Assembly: GCA_022059125.1 (NCBI GenBank)
Contig: JAEUWY010000004.1
Span: 1,736,001-1,800,000 of the forward strand
Source of the DNA: Corynespora cassiicola
Taxonomy: Eukaryota; Ascomycota; Dothideomycetes; Pleosporales; Corynesporascaceae
Direction: 5' to 3'
DNA: 64,000 bases
Shown here: piece by piece, positions 1-10,672 of the stretch
Layout of the letters: each line of letters opens with the position of its first letter
How positions within the stretch are numbered: position 1 is the first letter of the stretch
Program-made: the position numbers and the translations under genes
The notes under the pieces: model-generated
Seen by the model: only the letters and a program-made list of their open reading frames with translations
Database searches by the model: none
Told to the model about the DNA's origin: nothing

Positions 1-1
1 C

Positions 2-169
2 AAGAGGATTCTAGAGAGGAGGGGTGTGGATACGACGGATGGGGTGGAGGGTGCGGTGGAGGGGAGTCGAGTGCGCGCAGAAGAGGTCAGGGGCTTGGAG
101 GGGATTGCCGAAGCGTTGGAGAGGGGGAAGGAGAAGCAGGAAGAGGTCGATGCCATGGATACGTCTTGA
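2..169 (+). CDS. 3' end of an unidentified protein-coding gene (partial)
   Basis: Frame 2 is open from the window edge to a TGA at 167-169 and gives 55 residues ending in MDTS. The segment is strongly charged and rich in Glu, Arg, Lys and Val, with a helical, coiled-coil-like pattern. It lacks the Pro/Cys-rich look of random GC-rich frames, and the sequence turns T-rich straight after the stop, as fungal 3' UTRs often do. I do not recognise the family. The 5' part lies outside the window, so domain, start and function cannot be given. It could also be a chance open frame, because only 168 bases are visible. Confidence 0.45.
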   Translation, partial: KRILERRGVDTTDGVEGAVEGSRVRAEEVRGLEGIAEALERGKEKQEEVDAMDTS

Positions 170-649
170 TGACTGGAACAAAGACTTGTATGAATTATGC
201 CCGAGTGAGTACACTGGCCTTTTTGGGGTCTGGTGTGCTTGGTGTTTGAAGGTTTGATTTTGGGATGATACCAGGTTGCATGGCCGGGAGCGTTTATTGA
301 CTTGAAAAATGCACACGTTACTTGTAAGAAACAGTAATCCCCTTGTGCTCTCGGAGTGGAGATGTGTAAGGCTGATATGGCTGCAGAGTCATGCCGTTTA
401 AGCATTTGGCGGAAATGTGATCGGATACCATGATTTACTAGGGATTTTTTTTCCATTCTCTATATATGTGAGACAATTACACATTAATACCTAGTCCCCC
501 AAACGCCTCCTCAATATGCAGAAACGACTTTTGAACAAACGCCCAATACATGCCACCGAAGAATCGACAAAGAGACAGAACGACACCATTTGAAATCCGG
601 GAAAAGAAATTATTCTTTTTTTTTCTCCTCTTCTTTCCTCTCACTCCAT
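170..649. other. intergenic, no gene seen
   Basis: This 480-base gap separates the 3' end of the first gene from the 3' end of the minus-strand transporter, so two transcripts converge here. It holds T-rich runs (438-450, 611-624) and no frame with coding character. Confidence 0.5.
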
Positions 650-2632
650 CTACACCTCCTGCAATCCCCTCCTCTCCCTCTCCCTCGCCTCCGCCTCCTC
701 CCTCTTCTTCTGCGCCAAATACTGACAGAACCGACTCTTCTCCCTCAACGAAGCCCCCCACCTCACAAACACAAAGGGTATGACGCACAGCGCCACGCTG
801 AAGAAGCCCAGCAGGCTAGTCGCCCACGGCACGCCCAGGGCGCGGTACATGGGCTTTGCGGCAAACGGCAGCACGGCGCCGAAGCTACTGCGGGTCAGGG
901 ACGCGGCGGCCATGGCGGACGCGGCGAAGACCTCGTACGCGTCGACGAGGTAGTTGAGCAGGGCCATGAAGAGGCACAGGTAGCCCATTCCGAAGAGGAC
1001 GCCGGCGAGGCAGGGCACGATCCAGTGGAGGTCCGCGCGGGAGGTCCAGCCCAGCCAAAAGGAGGAGATTACGAAGAAGGGGCCCGCGATGCAGGCTAGC
1101 GGGAGGCGGCGCATCTCTTCATCGTGTGCCCATGGCTTGTTCGCTTTTTGTGCGTTGAGTAGGATGCGGTCCCATGTAAGGTAGATGCCGGCTGAGATGA
1201 CAGCCCCGACGCCAATGGGTAGGAACGTGAGACCCTCCTCACCAGCATTGAACCCGTAGATGCCCATGAAGATGATGGGGTATGACTGGAAGTAGATGTA
1301 AAAGATTGCGTAGGCGTAGCTGAGGTACAGACAGGTGAAGAGCACGAGCGGCTCGAAACAGATCATGCGGAGCGGCCGCGTCAGGACCACGGTGACGATG
1401 TGGCTAAAGTCTGTCTTTTCGAGCTCGATGGGTGCCACAATGGATGTGTCGCCCGTCTCTTTGCGGAGACGCTGCGCGCGTTTCTTGAGAATCACGGGTG
1501 CGTAGGTCTCTGGGAAGAAGAAGAAGAGAGGCCATGTTGCGCCTGCGAAAATGGTGCCAATCCAAAAGGTCCAGCTCCACGAGAGGACTGAGATGAAGCC
1601 CGAAACAGGCGGCCCTAGGATGGGACCAAAGGTTGTAGCGGCCTTTTCAGCGGGTTTGGGTCAGCCATGATCATAATGTAGGTGCATCTCTCTACTCACC
1701 ATGAACATGGCCATTGCCCTGCCGCGCGCCACAGGGTCGTGGTACACATCAGCGCAAATCCCACCCACAACTGAGATGGCACACGACCCTCCGACACCCA
1801 CGAGCAATCGGAAAACAACCAGTGCAGCAAAGTTTGGCGATACAGAAGATGCGATAGAGAAAATGGAGAAGAGGGCGAATGAAGCGATCATTACCCACTT
1901 TCGTCCATACGATTCGCTTAATGGACCCCAGATCATGGGGCCGCAGACATAGCCGACGAGATATATGGATGTGGGGAGAATGAGACGAGCTTCATTGGTC
2001 TCGTTGAAGTGTCTTGATATTGGCTCTGTGGCACCTGCTGCTAGCCTGCGGAGAGTCAGTTTGTCAGAAGAGAAAAACGGCCAGAAAGGATATTACGAGG
2101 AAGTCATTGTGGAATTCATAACTGCATGTAATCAGTGCCTGATAATGCCAACGATTGTGAGCCACATACCACTCATTACAGCTACAAAGAGAGCATATAG
2201 TTTTTTCGCCTACGAAGGTCAGTTTGAGCTTCCACAATTCCTACAAAGCACATACTGCGCTCCAATTATTTGGCTGATGGGGGTCACCATCGTCGAACCG
2301 GATCACACGTCTCGCAGGAGGCTCGTTGTTGTCTCCGTTCGCGCAGGAGCCTGCAGGCGTGGGCAACGATGTTTCTTGGAATTCCTCATGCTTCTTCTCC
2401 AGCTCTGAGCGAGCGTCAACATCCTCCTCGATGTCTGCGATTCGGATACTTTCCTCTCCAGCTGTGCACAACCAGTTAGTATTGGAGCAAATGCATACGT
2501 GCGTAGTCCTGACGTACGTTGAGTCACGCTTCTCACAAGGGAATGAGGCGTGGTGACGACGTCCAACCCGTCGCCGAGCCTCTGCTGCTCCCGGGAATAA
2601 GTCTTTTCTAGCTGGTCCGGCCGTTCAGACAT
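650..2632 (-). CDS. MFS drug:H+ antiporter, DHA1 family (12 TM multidrug transporter)
   Basis: A six-exon model gives 574 residues: 2632-2518, 2461-2256, 2209-2170, 2121-2097, 2045-1700 and 1642-650. All junctions keep frame and use GT-AG sites. The N-terminal cytosolic region ends in DPHQPNNWS, a hallmark of fungal DHA1 transporters just before TM1. Next comes a VMNSTMTSS segment, MFS motif A (GPLSESYGRK, about residues 169-178) and the antiporter motif C (FGPILGPP) in TM5. The central loop carries PETYAPVILKKRAQRLRKET, and hydrophobic helices continue to the C-terminus. The family exports azoles, polyamines or toxic metabolites across the plasma membrane by proton antiport; the substrate here cannot be told. 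It lies tail-to-head with prefoldin 4, without evidence of co-regulation. Exons 3 and 4 are only 40 and 25 nt. Confidence 0.9.
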
Positions 2633-3138
2633 GGTCAAGTCGCAACACACAAAAGATCAAAAGAGTGTATAGGTTCAAAATTCAACGATGGCAAATTTCT
2701 TGGGGCTAGACTTTCCCACCCGACCCCGCGATTTGGGTTATATTATATCCGAGGTGGAAACTTCACAAGACGTCAATGGTTGCATGGGCTAACAATGTCT
2801 CTTTATGGTTGGGATTCGCGCGATGCGTTCGTCGGCAGAAACGGCACCATAGGGCGTAGACCCACTTGCCGAGCGATTTCGGGCTGGCCACAAGTTCAGT
2901 ACGGACCGTGAGTGGCAGATGGCTTTTACTGAGGCATTTGACCGAGTTCCGACACCGAAGAATTTTGGAGCACTTGGGAGAAGATTTCATTCCGAATTCC
3001 GAAAATTTCATGCCCGGGCACGGCAAGAGGGCGGTCAATGGCTGTATGCAAGAGTGATTTGTCATTTTCTGGCGTCTGCAGATGCCAGCAATATGCCAGC
3101 AGATGTCGGGTATCGTTTGCCTCGTGATAGTGGCTGGC
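2633..3138. other. intergenic between prefoldin 4 and the MFS gene
   Basis: This 506-base gap holds the 3' UTR of prefoldin 4 and the promoter of the transporter, both on the minus strand. An open frame at 2763-3323 (minus) is a shadow that overlaps the prefoldin exon, and I do not accept it as a gene. Confidence 0.5.
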
Positions 3139-3708
3139 CTATGTCTCAAGGTTGATACTTCTTCCGAAACGACCATACAGAGCCTTTTTGAGCTCGCCCA
3201 TCTCTTCGTGAATGGACTCGAGGCGTGACTTGAGGCCATCAACATCCTCATCAATGGTCTCTTGTGACTTTGAGAGCAGCTCAAGCACCTCGGGCTGTGG
3301 TAGAGAGACGAAGCAGTCGCCAATTTTGTAGCTGCTCAAGTCAGCGTTTCTGATAGTTGCGAGTATACCAAATGCACTTACGGGACTTTCTCCTCCTCAT
3401 CCACAAGCTCCAACTCATTTGAGATTTCTTCGAGATCTTCCTTTTCTTTCTGCATTCACATGATGAGCGGGAGAGATTTTCAAATCGACATGTGCTCACG
3501 TACCAGCTTTGCCCTCAATTCCTCCTCGATATTCGTCTCTTTCTGGTGCAGCGAGCTGAATCTGTTGATCTTCTCCTGGTCTTCGCGCCGCACCTGGACA
3601 TCCTCACCACCCGAGGCTGCCTCCTCCTCTTTTGTGAGCTGCGGGGCAGTTAGCTACCGGGGCCGGAGTGGGGGATTCCGGGCTTGCACCCACCATACGC
3701 CGCTGCAT
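3139..3708 (-). CDS. PFD4: prefoldin subunit 4 (beta-type, Gim3-like)
   Basis: Four exons (3708-3694, 3638-3504, 3449-3382, 3331-3139) encode 136 residues, the usual family length. The protein opens with MQRRM followed by LTKEEEAA. It then shows the prefoldin pattern: helix 1 with VRREDQEKINRFSSLHQKE, a beta-hairpin around KIGDCFVSLP, helix 2 with LKSRLESIHEEMGELKKALY, and the typical end GRSINLET. Prefoldin is a cytosolic hexameric chaperone that passes nascent actin and tubulin to the TRiC/CCT chaperonin, and subunit 4 is one of its four beta-type subunits. The first exon is only 15 nt. A second Met five codons in (end of exon 1) leaves a small doubt about the start, but MQRRM matches what I recall of fungal homologues. 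Confidence 0.92.
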
Positions 3709-4629
3709 GATGCGTTCGAATGTGAACAGGTAGTCTCCTAGAGGGCTGTCGCTGGGATGGGTACAGCGGGGGGCAGGCCTTTGGCGGGTGTGTATGTCTT
3801 GGCGTCGATGATGAAGTTTCGCAGGTGTTTAGTGGCGAGTTCGCAAAGGGCAGGCATGCCAAGACCGTCTACCAGACTGGAAACTCATCTCACAGCAACA
3901 ATTGCGCTCTCACAAGAGCATCGAGGTTTACTTAGCCTCGAGGCGAAGGAGCACAGATATCATGAATCACTCCTGTTCCGCAATGTCCCGGGTCCATGCA
4001 GCGTCGGTGCAGCATGGCCGGGCGCTATGCTTACGACAGCCCGGGACACGAGACGATAACGCTGATAAGTCCGTCTCCCGTCCATGCAGCCCGCCTGAAC
4101 GACGACTGCCGACCGTGTCTTCAGATGGGATCAGTGTTACCCCGCGTCCAAGCATCGCCAAGGGTGAATAGTGCCGAATCAAGCAAATCAAGCTCATCAT
4201 CCAGCCTCTCATGACCCTCGATTGCCCTACGATATTGCTTTTCGTCTCATCTTGGACCACTCACGGCGCTTCACTTGCGAGTGTTCCAGTCCTGTTCAAC
4301 TCTCCCAGCGGCGTCTTACGGAGCGTTTCCGCGCGGGCCAGAACCCAGCTGTCGTCACCCCAGGTGCCCCTAACCCATTTTCATGGGGACGCACGCGAGC
4401 ATGGTGCTATCCATCTTATCGTTCGCTGCAGATTGACGGACCCGGGTGCCAATGATAAGGCAGGCAGAATGTGTCAAACAGGGGCGTTGCGCCGCCATGA
4501 GCTACTTGAGCCTATGCATCTATTGTGTTATAAGACGTGCGACCCCGAGGCGTCCTCCGTGTTATCATTGCCAGTTACTGTATTTTGTCGTTGTCCTTTT
4601 ATTTTGGATTGTGTTTTCGCGCGCTCAAC
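3709..4629. other. intergenic, divergent promoter region
   Basis: This 921-base gap lies between the divergent starts of prefoldin 4 (minus) and the amino acid permease (plus). Several frames of 70-200 codons are open (for example 4211-4816 plus), but they overlap on both strands, run into the permease exon and have no recognisable protein pattern. Confidence 0.5.
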
Positions 4630-6581
4630 ATGGCGGAGGAAATCAAGCACGACCCCGAGAGGCAAGGCTCCCTCACTGGTGTTGCAGAGGGCCTCTCGAG
4701 TGGCGAAGATGCTGCTGTACTGGGTACTACTCAATTATCCTTCCATCGTACAGGCACTTATAATTGCACAGCAAAGCTTGGTTACAAGCAAGAATTGCGA
4801 CGCAACTTTACCATGATTGAGATTTTTGGTATGATGCATGGCCACCTTGAAGATGGATGTTCTGACGAGCAAAGGAATTGCTTTTTCCATCATGGGACTC
4901 CTCCCTTCGATTGCTTCGACCCTGGCATACTCGCTGCCAGCTGGCCCGACGGGCCTCGTCTGGGCAAGTAACACAATCCACAATTTTGTGCATTGTCCTA
5001 ACAATATCCCAGGGGTGGTTCACTGCAAGTGCCTTCATTTTCGTGGTTGGCCTGGCAATGGCCGATCTGGCGTCAGCCATGCCCACATCGGGGGGTCTTT
5101 ACTGGTGGACCCATTACTTTGCTAGCCCAAAGACTCGCAATGCACTCTCATTCTTGGTCGGGTATAGTAATACTCTGGGTATGTTGCTTGATCAGTGGGA
5201 AACAAGTAATTGACTGGCTCAGGACTCGTTGGCGGGTTATGCTCGATCGATTATGGATTCGCATTGATGTTTCTCTCCGTCATCGTGATCGCTCGAGATG
5301 GCGAATGGGAACCTTCCAACGGCATCGTATATGTAGTGTTCATGTGTTGCGTCATTACCCACGGAATTCTGGCATCCACAATTTCCAAGGCAATGGCAAA
5401 ACTCCAAAATGTCTTTGTTGCGTAAGCTTCTCATCCATCCTCAATCAGAGACAGCTGATCAAGTTTTTAGAGCCAATTTTATTCTCATTGCAGCTACGAT
5501 TATCGCGCTGCCGATCGGTAGAGCCAGCCAGCGCAACGACGGAAAGTTCATATTTGCTACCAGCGCTAATTTGACAACATGGCCCGCTGGATTCGCCTGG
5601 TTTCTGAGCTGGCTCAGTCCCATCTGGTAGGCAGGCTGCAGATACAGTTAGATAGTACCTCTAACGCTTGCAGGACAATCGGCGGCTTTGACTCCTGCGT
5701 CCATATGTCCGAAGAAGCATCTAATGCCACTAAAGCTGTGCCATATGGGATATTGATGAGCATTGGCAGCTGTTGGTTCTTCGGCTTCATCATCTGCATC
5801 GTTCTTGCTGCTTGCATCAGCCCCGATATCGAATCAGTACTGGGATCTGCATATGGACAGCCCATGGCACAGATATATTACGATGCGCTGGGCAAGAAGG
5901 GTGCGCTCGGTCTGATGAGTTTACTTTTTATCGTCCAATTTTTCATGGGTCTGAGTATATTGGTGGCTGTGAGCAGACAAAGCTGGGTATGATAACTCCT
6001 GAGTAGTCGATAATTCGGGCTGACGAGATGTAGGCCTTCTCCCGCGATGGCGCCCTACCGTTTAGCAGTTTCTTCCGCAAAGTATCCGCTAGGCTCTATA
6101 TTCCAGTTCGTGCGGTCTGGGGCTGCGTATTGGTTGCGTGTGTGCTAGGCCTGCTCTGTCTCATCGCTCCAGCGGCAGCATCCGCATTGTTTTCGCTCGC
6201 CGTGGCTGCAAACAACGTGGCTTGGGGGACGCCCATATTTTGTCGACTCGTTTGGGGCCAGAAGAAGTTCAAGCCAGGCCCCGTCTACACTGGTGATAAA
6301 CTTTCGACGCCAGTCGGATGGCTTGCCATTGTGTTTCTGATCTTTGGAATCTTACTAGCCATGTTTCCCTCTTCGGGCCCTAACCCGACGCCTCAGAGCA
6401 TGAATTACACTGTCGTTGTAAATTGTGCTGTATGGGGAGGGTCCCTTTTATACTACTTCATTGGTAAGTCGCCCTCCTTGATTGGGATGTTAATCACTAA
6501 AGCCATTCAGATGCTCGGAAATGGTTTACAGGGCCGAAAATTACGCTCAGCAATGATGAGGCTGCTGCTAGCGAAACTTGA
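4630..6581 (+). CDS. APC-family amino acid / GABA permease
   Basis: Nine exons give 524 residues: 4630-4723, 4772-4828, 4875-4963, 5013-5178, 5223-5421, 5471-5626, 5674-5986, 6034-6463 and 6511-6581. The N-terminal AKLGYKQELRRNFTMIEIFG followed by GIAFSIMGLLPSIAS is the TM1 region of fungal GABA/choline permeases (Uga4/Hnm1-like). Further family segments are GGLYWWTHYF, FDSCVHMSEEASNA, SRQSWAFSRDGALPFS and NNVAWGTPIFCRL. About 12 membrane helices are expected, placing it in the plasma or vacuolar membrane. It should import GABA or another small amino-acid-like substrate, but specificity is not readable. Intron 3 (4964-5012) uses a GC donor (GCAAGT); the other introns are GT-AG. It converges with the secreted-protein gene. 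Confidence 0.9.
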
Positions 6582-6958
6582 TAGCTTGAATAAAACCATA
6601 AATAATATAAGAGACTTTAGTCCAATGCACAGCGTCTCGGGAGTTCTCTCATTTATCGATTGAGGAAGAACGTATTGACATGTCCTGCTCAATTTAACAA
6701 CGAACCGGCCACAGACAGGTAGTGAATAATTATCAAAGCATGGTCGGTACATTCTACCAGATGACTCGGGTTTAAATCAGAGTCTAAGCAGATCACCGTA
6801 ATCATATTACGGATTTGCCCACACTAAGACAACACTTACCATTCAACAGTCGAACTTGTCAGATGATTAAACCTTGTAATCCATTTCAAAATATCATGAC
6901 AGCCAAAATTAGTTCCACTTACATCTCTACACTTCAACTCACCAAGCAAACCCCTATT
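6582..6958. other. intergenic, convergent 3' ends
   Basis: This 377-base AT-rich gap lies between the permease stop and the stop of the secreted-protein gene. No gene or structured RNA is seen. Confidence 0.5.
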
Positions 6959-7590
6959 CTAACTCTCATACCCAGCAATAAACTCACACCGAAAAGAACT
7001 TACAACTCCGCCAAACCGGTACTTCTCCAAGTCCTCAATCCCTGGATACGTAATCGGCGCCGTCCTCCCCGCGCAGTCATACTCCCTAGCCACACATACA
7101 CAATCAGCTCAGAACTTCCCCTCACCCATCATCGTTCAAAAGAAAAATTTTTGATTTCTCACTCACGGAAACAGAGAGCAGAATGTGCCCTGATCAGGGC
7201 CTGCAGCCAAGGTTAACTTGTTCCAGCTTTCGTTGAGGTTGTCTGTTTTGGATTCCAAGCATGTCAGTCTATTTTTTTCTTTTTCTCTTTTTTTCTTTTT
7301 CTCTTTTTTTTGCGAATTGGGGGGAGACAGCGTGGCGAGATAGGCGACGTACAGCATCGTCCAGGGGTGGCGTGCAGGTTCTCGCATCGACCGCTGAAGC
7401 CAGCGGTATCGCAGACGTAGAGGTGTGTTGTTGGGAGGTCGGAAGATGTTCTGGGGGTGTTTAGGATTGCGCACCCGAGAGAAAGGGGATGTTGCTGATA
7501 CCTTTTGACAAAGTCTTTTGGGAAGCGTATAGTCGATGCTGAGAAGCATGGGGTGGCAGTTGCCAGGAGAACGGTGAGCATGAACTTCAT
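6959..7590 (-). CDS. small secreted cysteine-containing protein (candidate effector)
   Basis: The start at 7590 gives a clear signal peptide (MKFMLTVLLATATPCFSAST). The model is 7590-7502, 7450-7353, 7242-7167 and 7085-6959, giving 129 residues. Intron 1 (7501-7451) is 51 nt and in frame, so retaining it gives 146 residues. After the signal, the mature part shows HLYVCDTAGFSGRCENL, PGRCYNLNESWNK, AAGPDQGTFCSLFPEYDC and a C-terminal SSFRC. This spaced-Cys pattern, a Y-x-C start and a GPDxGTxC core, is common in small secreted fungal proteins of unknown function. Roles in host interaction or antagonism are inference only. The two later junctions (TGC T|GTACGT and CC|GTGAGT) restore the frame exactly. 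It sits next to the dioxygenase gene on the same strand without sign of co-regulation. Confidence 0.72.
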
Positions 7591-7994
7591 GGTGAGATAC
7601 TGATGGGGTGAAAATTATGGTGTTTGTCTCGGAAGGGTCATGTTTTGTAGTATCGAATGTTTATGTTGCTGTGCATCCATTCCGCATTCCACATGCTTGT
7701 GCAACTAAATCTTACGAAAAGGGTAGTAACTATCATCTCAGGCTGCTGTTATGATCTACTACCCTCCAATAATTCCTCTAGGTTAAGATGCGGTGAGTTT
7801 GTCACTTGCAATTAATTTCCAGAAGTCAATTGGAGCTCAAAGACTGTAGTCGTGTTGGAATGCTAGACAGGCAAAGGACATATATCTGGCACAGCTTCGG
7901 GGACTGCCAAAATCAAGCTGTGATGGAATATAATAGGATCCAGGCGTCAGCTATATTTACATTGATAGCTTTATTGCAAATTCCCCTCTTCTCC
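7591..7994. other. intergenic, promoter of the secreted-protein gene
   Basis: This 404-base AT-rich gap lies between the dioxygenase stop (7995) and the start of the secreted-protein gene (7590). It should hold the 3' UTR of the first and the promoter of the second. Nothing else is seen. Confidence 0.5.
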
Positions 7995-9085
7995 CTATTC
8001 CCAGTAATAACTCCACATGTCCAATCCCATAAAATCGTCACTATACGCCTTGGCCTTTCCATCACCAGCGCCTGCACACACAATCAGCGGCAAGAAGTGC
8101 TCCGCTCCGCCCCTAGGATGCATATCATATGCTCCCTTCCACTTCCTCCACCCTTCAAACTTCTTCCCCCTCTCCTCGGTGTCCTCGGTCATGGATGCGT
8201 CGGTGACCTGTGCGCTCCACTCTTGATTCAGGGCCTTGAACGACGGCGTCCTGGTAGTGCCCGAGAACATGGCGCGGAGGTTATGCAGCGAGGCGAACCC
8301 GGAGCCGACAATGGCAATGTTTTGCTCGCGCAGAGGTCGAAGGGCGCGGCCAATGGCAAAATGCGTGGCCGGGTCTTCAGACGAGAGGACCGATACCTGA
8401 ACGATCGGGACATTGGCCTTGGGGTTGATGAGCGTCATGGGGACAAAGACGCCATGATCCCAACCTGCAAGTCTTCCTGTCAGCCCTCCCGTTCCATTCC
8501 AAGGGCTTGCCAGCACGCATAGGAAAAAAGCTCACCTCTTACCCCATCCTTCTTCGCCTCCACCCCCGCCTCTTTCAAAAGCCTCTCCACCTCACTCGCA
8601 ACCTCGGGACTCCCCGGCGCATTATATTCCAGCTCGTACGCCTCGTCCGGAAACCCGTAGTAATCATACAACAGCTCGTGCCTCGCGGCACTCGAGATGG
8701 CGACGCGATCCGCACTCCAATGCGCCGTGACCAGCACAATGGCCTTTGGCTGCTCGGGCGTGCCCAGCTTCAAGATCTGGGGCACCCTCGTCTTCATCGA
8801 CTTGGCCATTGCGGCCTGCGAGGGGTCGCCGAGGATGGGCATGGGCCCGCCGCCGTGCGAGATGGAGATTACCGGCGCGAGGCGCTGCGACATGTTGGCC
8901 GAGGAGGAGCCGCTAGTGGAGCTGGATGCGTACGACGAGAGGGGGAACTGCTGGAGGAAGCGGAGTGGGTTGAAGTTGAAGAAGGTGCTGTTGCTGCCGG
9001 GCATGGACGGCGAGTCTGCGCGTGCGGCGGCGGACGTGTATAAGAGGGGTGTGAGGAGGAGGAGCAAAGGGCGCGCGAACTTCAT
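7995..9085 (-). CDS. LigB/DODA-type extradiol ring-cleavage dioxygenase with N-terminal signal
   Basis: Two exons (9085-8536, 8464-7995) encode 339 residues. The class III extradiol dioxygenase (LigB/4,5-DOPA dioxygenase) signature is complete: ISHGGGP (His77), VTAHWS (His122), YDYYGFPDEAYELEYNAPG, WDHGVFVPM (His187), VGSGFASLHNL and GAEHFLPL (His306). The His residues supply the metal site and acid/base in characterised members, which open catechol-type rings next to the diol. The unusual part is the first 64 residues: a strongly hydrophobic leader (residues 1-22, ending AAARA) followed by a Ser-rich linker. Most homologues start near MSQRLAP (Met65). The frame is open without interruption from the first Met, so a secreted or membrane-anchored form, or two start sites, are possible. 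The natural substrate is unknown. Confidence 0.88.
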
Positions 9086-9941
9086 GATCCGTCGAAAGGT
9101 GTGGTAAGCATCGATCTATAGGGTTCCATTGCTGAGGAGGCGTTTCGGCAGTTCAAAAGAGACGCCATGCGGGAGACGCGAATATGTTTTGTAAGGATGT
9201 CGCGAGAGGGCGGAATTGTGTCCGTCGCAAGGCTGTCGGAAGCGGAGTCGGAATTCGTCGACATCCGATTGGTTCCTTAGACAGGTACGGATCGATTCGT
9301 GCGCCTTGATGGATCTGGTCAGCATAAAAAGGTGTTTCTTGAATTATGCAATGGCTGTGTTGACCTCTTGTCCGGATTTCGTGCGTCCGTGTTGCATCTG
9401 TCCTGAGACACCATCTCATCGTACGGGAATACTGATCGGTCAGGGAGGTTTAGCCTCATGATCGAGTGTGCCATCTGCAGGGGCTTCATTACGGGAGAAG
9501 GAAATGACTACAAAGGCTTGTCCCACTTTGTATAATGAATCCCTCGGAACAAAGCGGAACGAGCAGGCCATGGTCAACGGCGCAGCCTCTAGACTGGGTT
9601 CTGGCCAATTTCCCGAATGCGGATCCGCCATGTTCTTGCACGCACGACCAGAGTAGAAACCAGGGCAACGATGAATCATTAGTGCATTGGAATCAGTGAA
9701 AGATTGCTATTGATAGTCCCAATAAGGACACGTTAATGCCCACGATAACGCCTAGGGTATCCTATCTACCGTCCAAACCGCCGATGCAGGGGTTCCCGCC
9801 GAACCGTTATCCCGTGCGTATGAACGCTACGGGCCGCAACACCAATGATTGACGTAGCCGGACCCGAAACTTCCAACGCCCATAACGCCATCTGCCGCGC
9901 TTGAAGGTGCAGTTCAAAGATTGAAGAGTGGCCAAAGGGAT
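9086..9941. other. intergenic, nothing recognised
   Basis: This 856-base gap lies between the basic-protein stop and the dioxygenase start. Overlapping short frames on both strands (9082-9679) lack codon bias or motifs. Confidence 0.45.
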
Positions 9942-10672
9942 CTAGATCTCTTGATCCTCCTCCTCGACATCACCTGTTCAGGGTGTTAGCTCTATCTGAT
10001 GCCTCAAGAACAGGGTGCTCACCATCAGCAACATCGGCGGCGTCAGTCTCGACATCTTCTTGCTCGGTCTCCTTGACTTCTTTCTTGATAATCTTGGCTT
10101 GCTTTGCGGGACGGGCACGTTTCTTGACGGGAGCCTTCTTGGTGTCGGTACTCGCGGTCGCGGAATTGACCTTGGACCCGCCATCGTCCTCGTTGAGATC
10201 CTTGTCGACAGCAGGTGCCTTGCGCTTCCTGCCAGCCTTGGTTGATGCCGCTTTGGCGGGAATCTCGGTCTCGGCTGCACCGTCAACGTCTTTGTCGGCC
10301 TTTCGAGCACGAGCCTTGGGGGTAGGCTTGGGGGTGCCATTGCCCACTGCACTGCCAGCCGCACTGCCAGAGGCCTTGAGAAATGCGCCAAAGGAGGGAT
10401 GCGCGTCAATGGCCTTCTTCTTGGTGGCAGGCCAGAACTTCTTGAGTGTTCCAGCGGTGAAACCCGTGAGGGCGGCCATGGCATCGTAGTCGTACTGTGA
10501 GTAGGTTAGCAGTCGATGTAGGCTTTCCTGTGTTTGCCTAACACACCTTGTCAATGCCGATGGAACAAACGAAAGCGGCAGCTAGGAGCTTGGTGTCCTT
10601 GACATCCAGACCAGGGAGCTGGGCAGCGGCCTTGTCGGAAGCATCCGCAGCAGGGTCCTTCTTCGGGGCCAT
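9942..10672 (-). CDS. lysine/alanine-rich basic protein with small N-terminal helical domain (probably nuclear)
   Basis: Three exons (10672-10547, 10494-10023, 9973-9942) encode 209 residues. Residues 20-75 form a compact helical region: LDVKDTKLLAAAFVCSIG, then YDYDAMAALTGFTAGTLKKF. This resembles short Myb/SANT-like or winged-helix-like domains found in many small ascomycete proteins that start with a DxKLLxAxF pattern. The rest is low-complexity and rich in Lys, Ala, Pro and Asp, with clusters such as KARARKADK, GRKRKAP and KKAPVKKRARP that look like nuclear localisation or DNA-contact tails, and it ends in an acidic tail (DVEEEDQEI). A chromatin role is inference. The last junction (10022-9974) replaces a longer unspliced reading with the acidic tail. 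Confidence 0.75.

Noticed and set aside
2763..3323. 186-codon minus frame near prefoldin 4
   Set aside because: It overlaps the last prefoldin exon in another frame and has no recognisable protein pattern.
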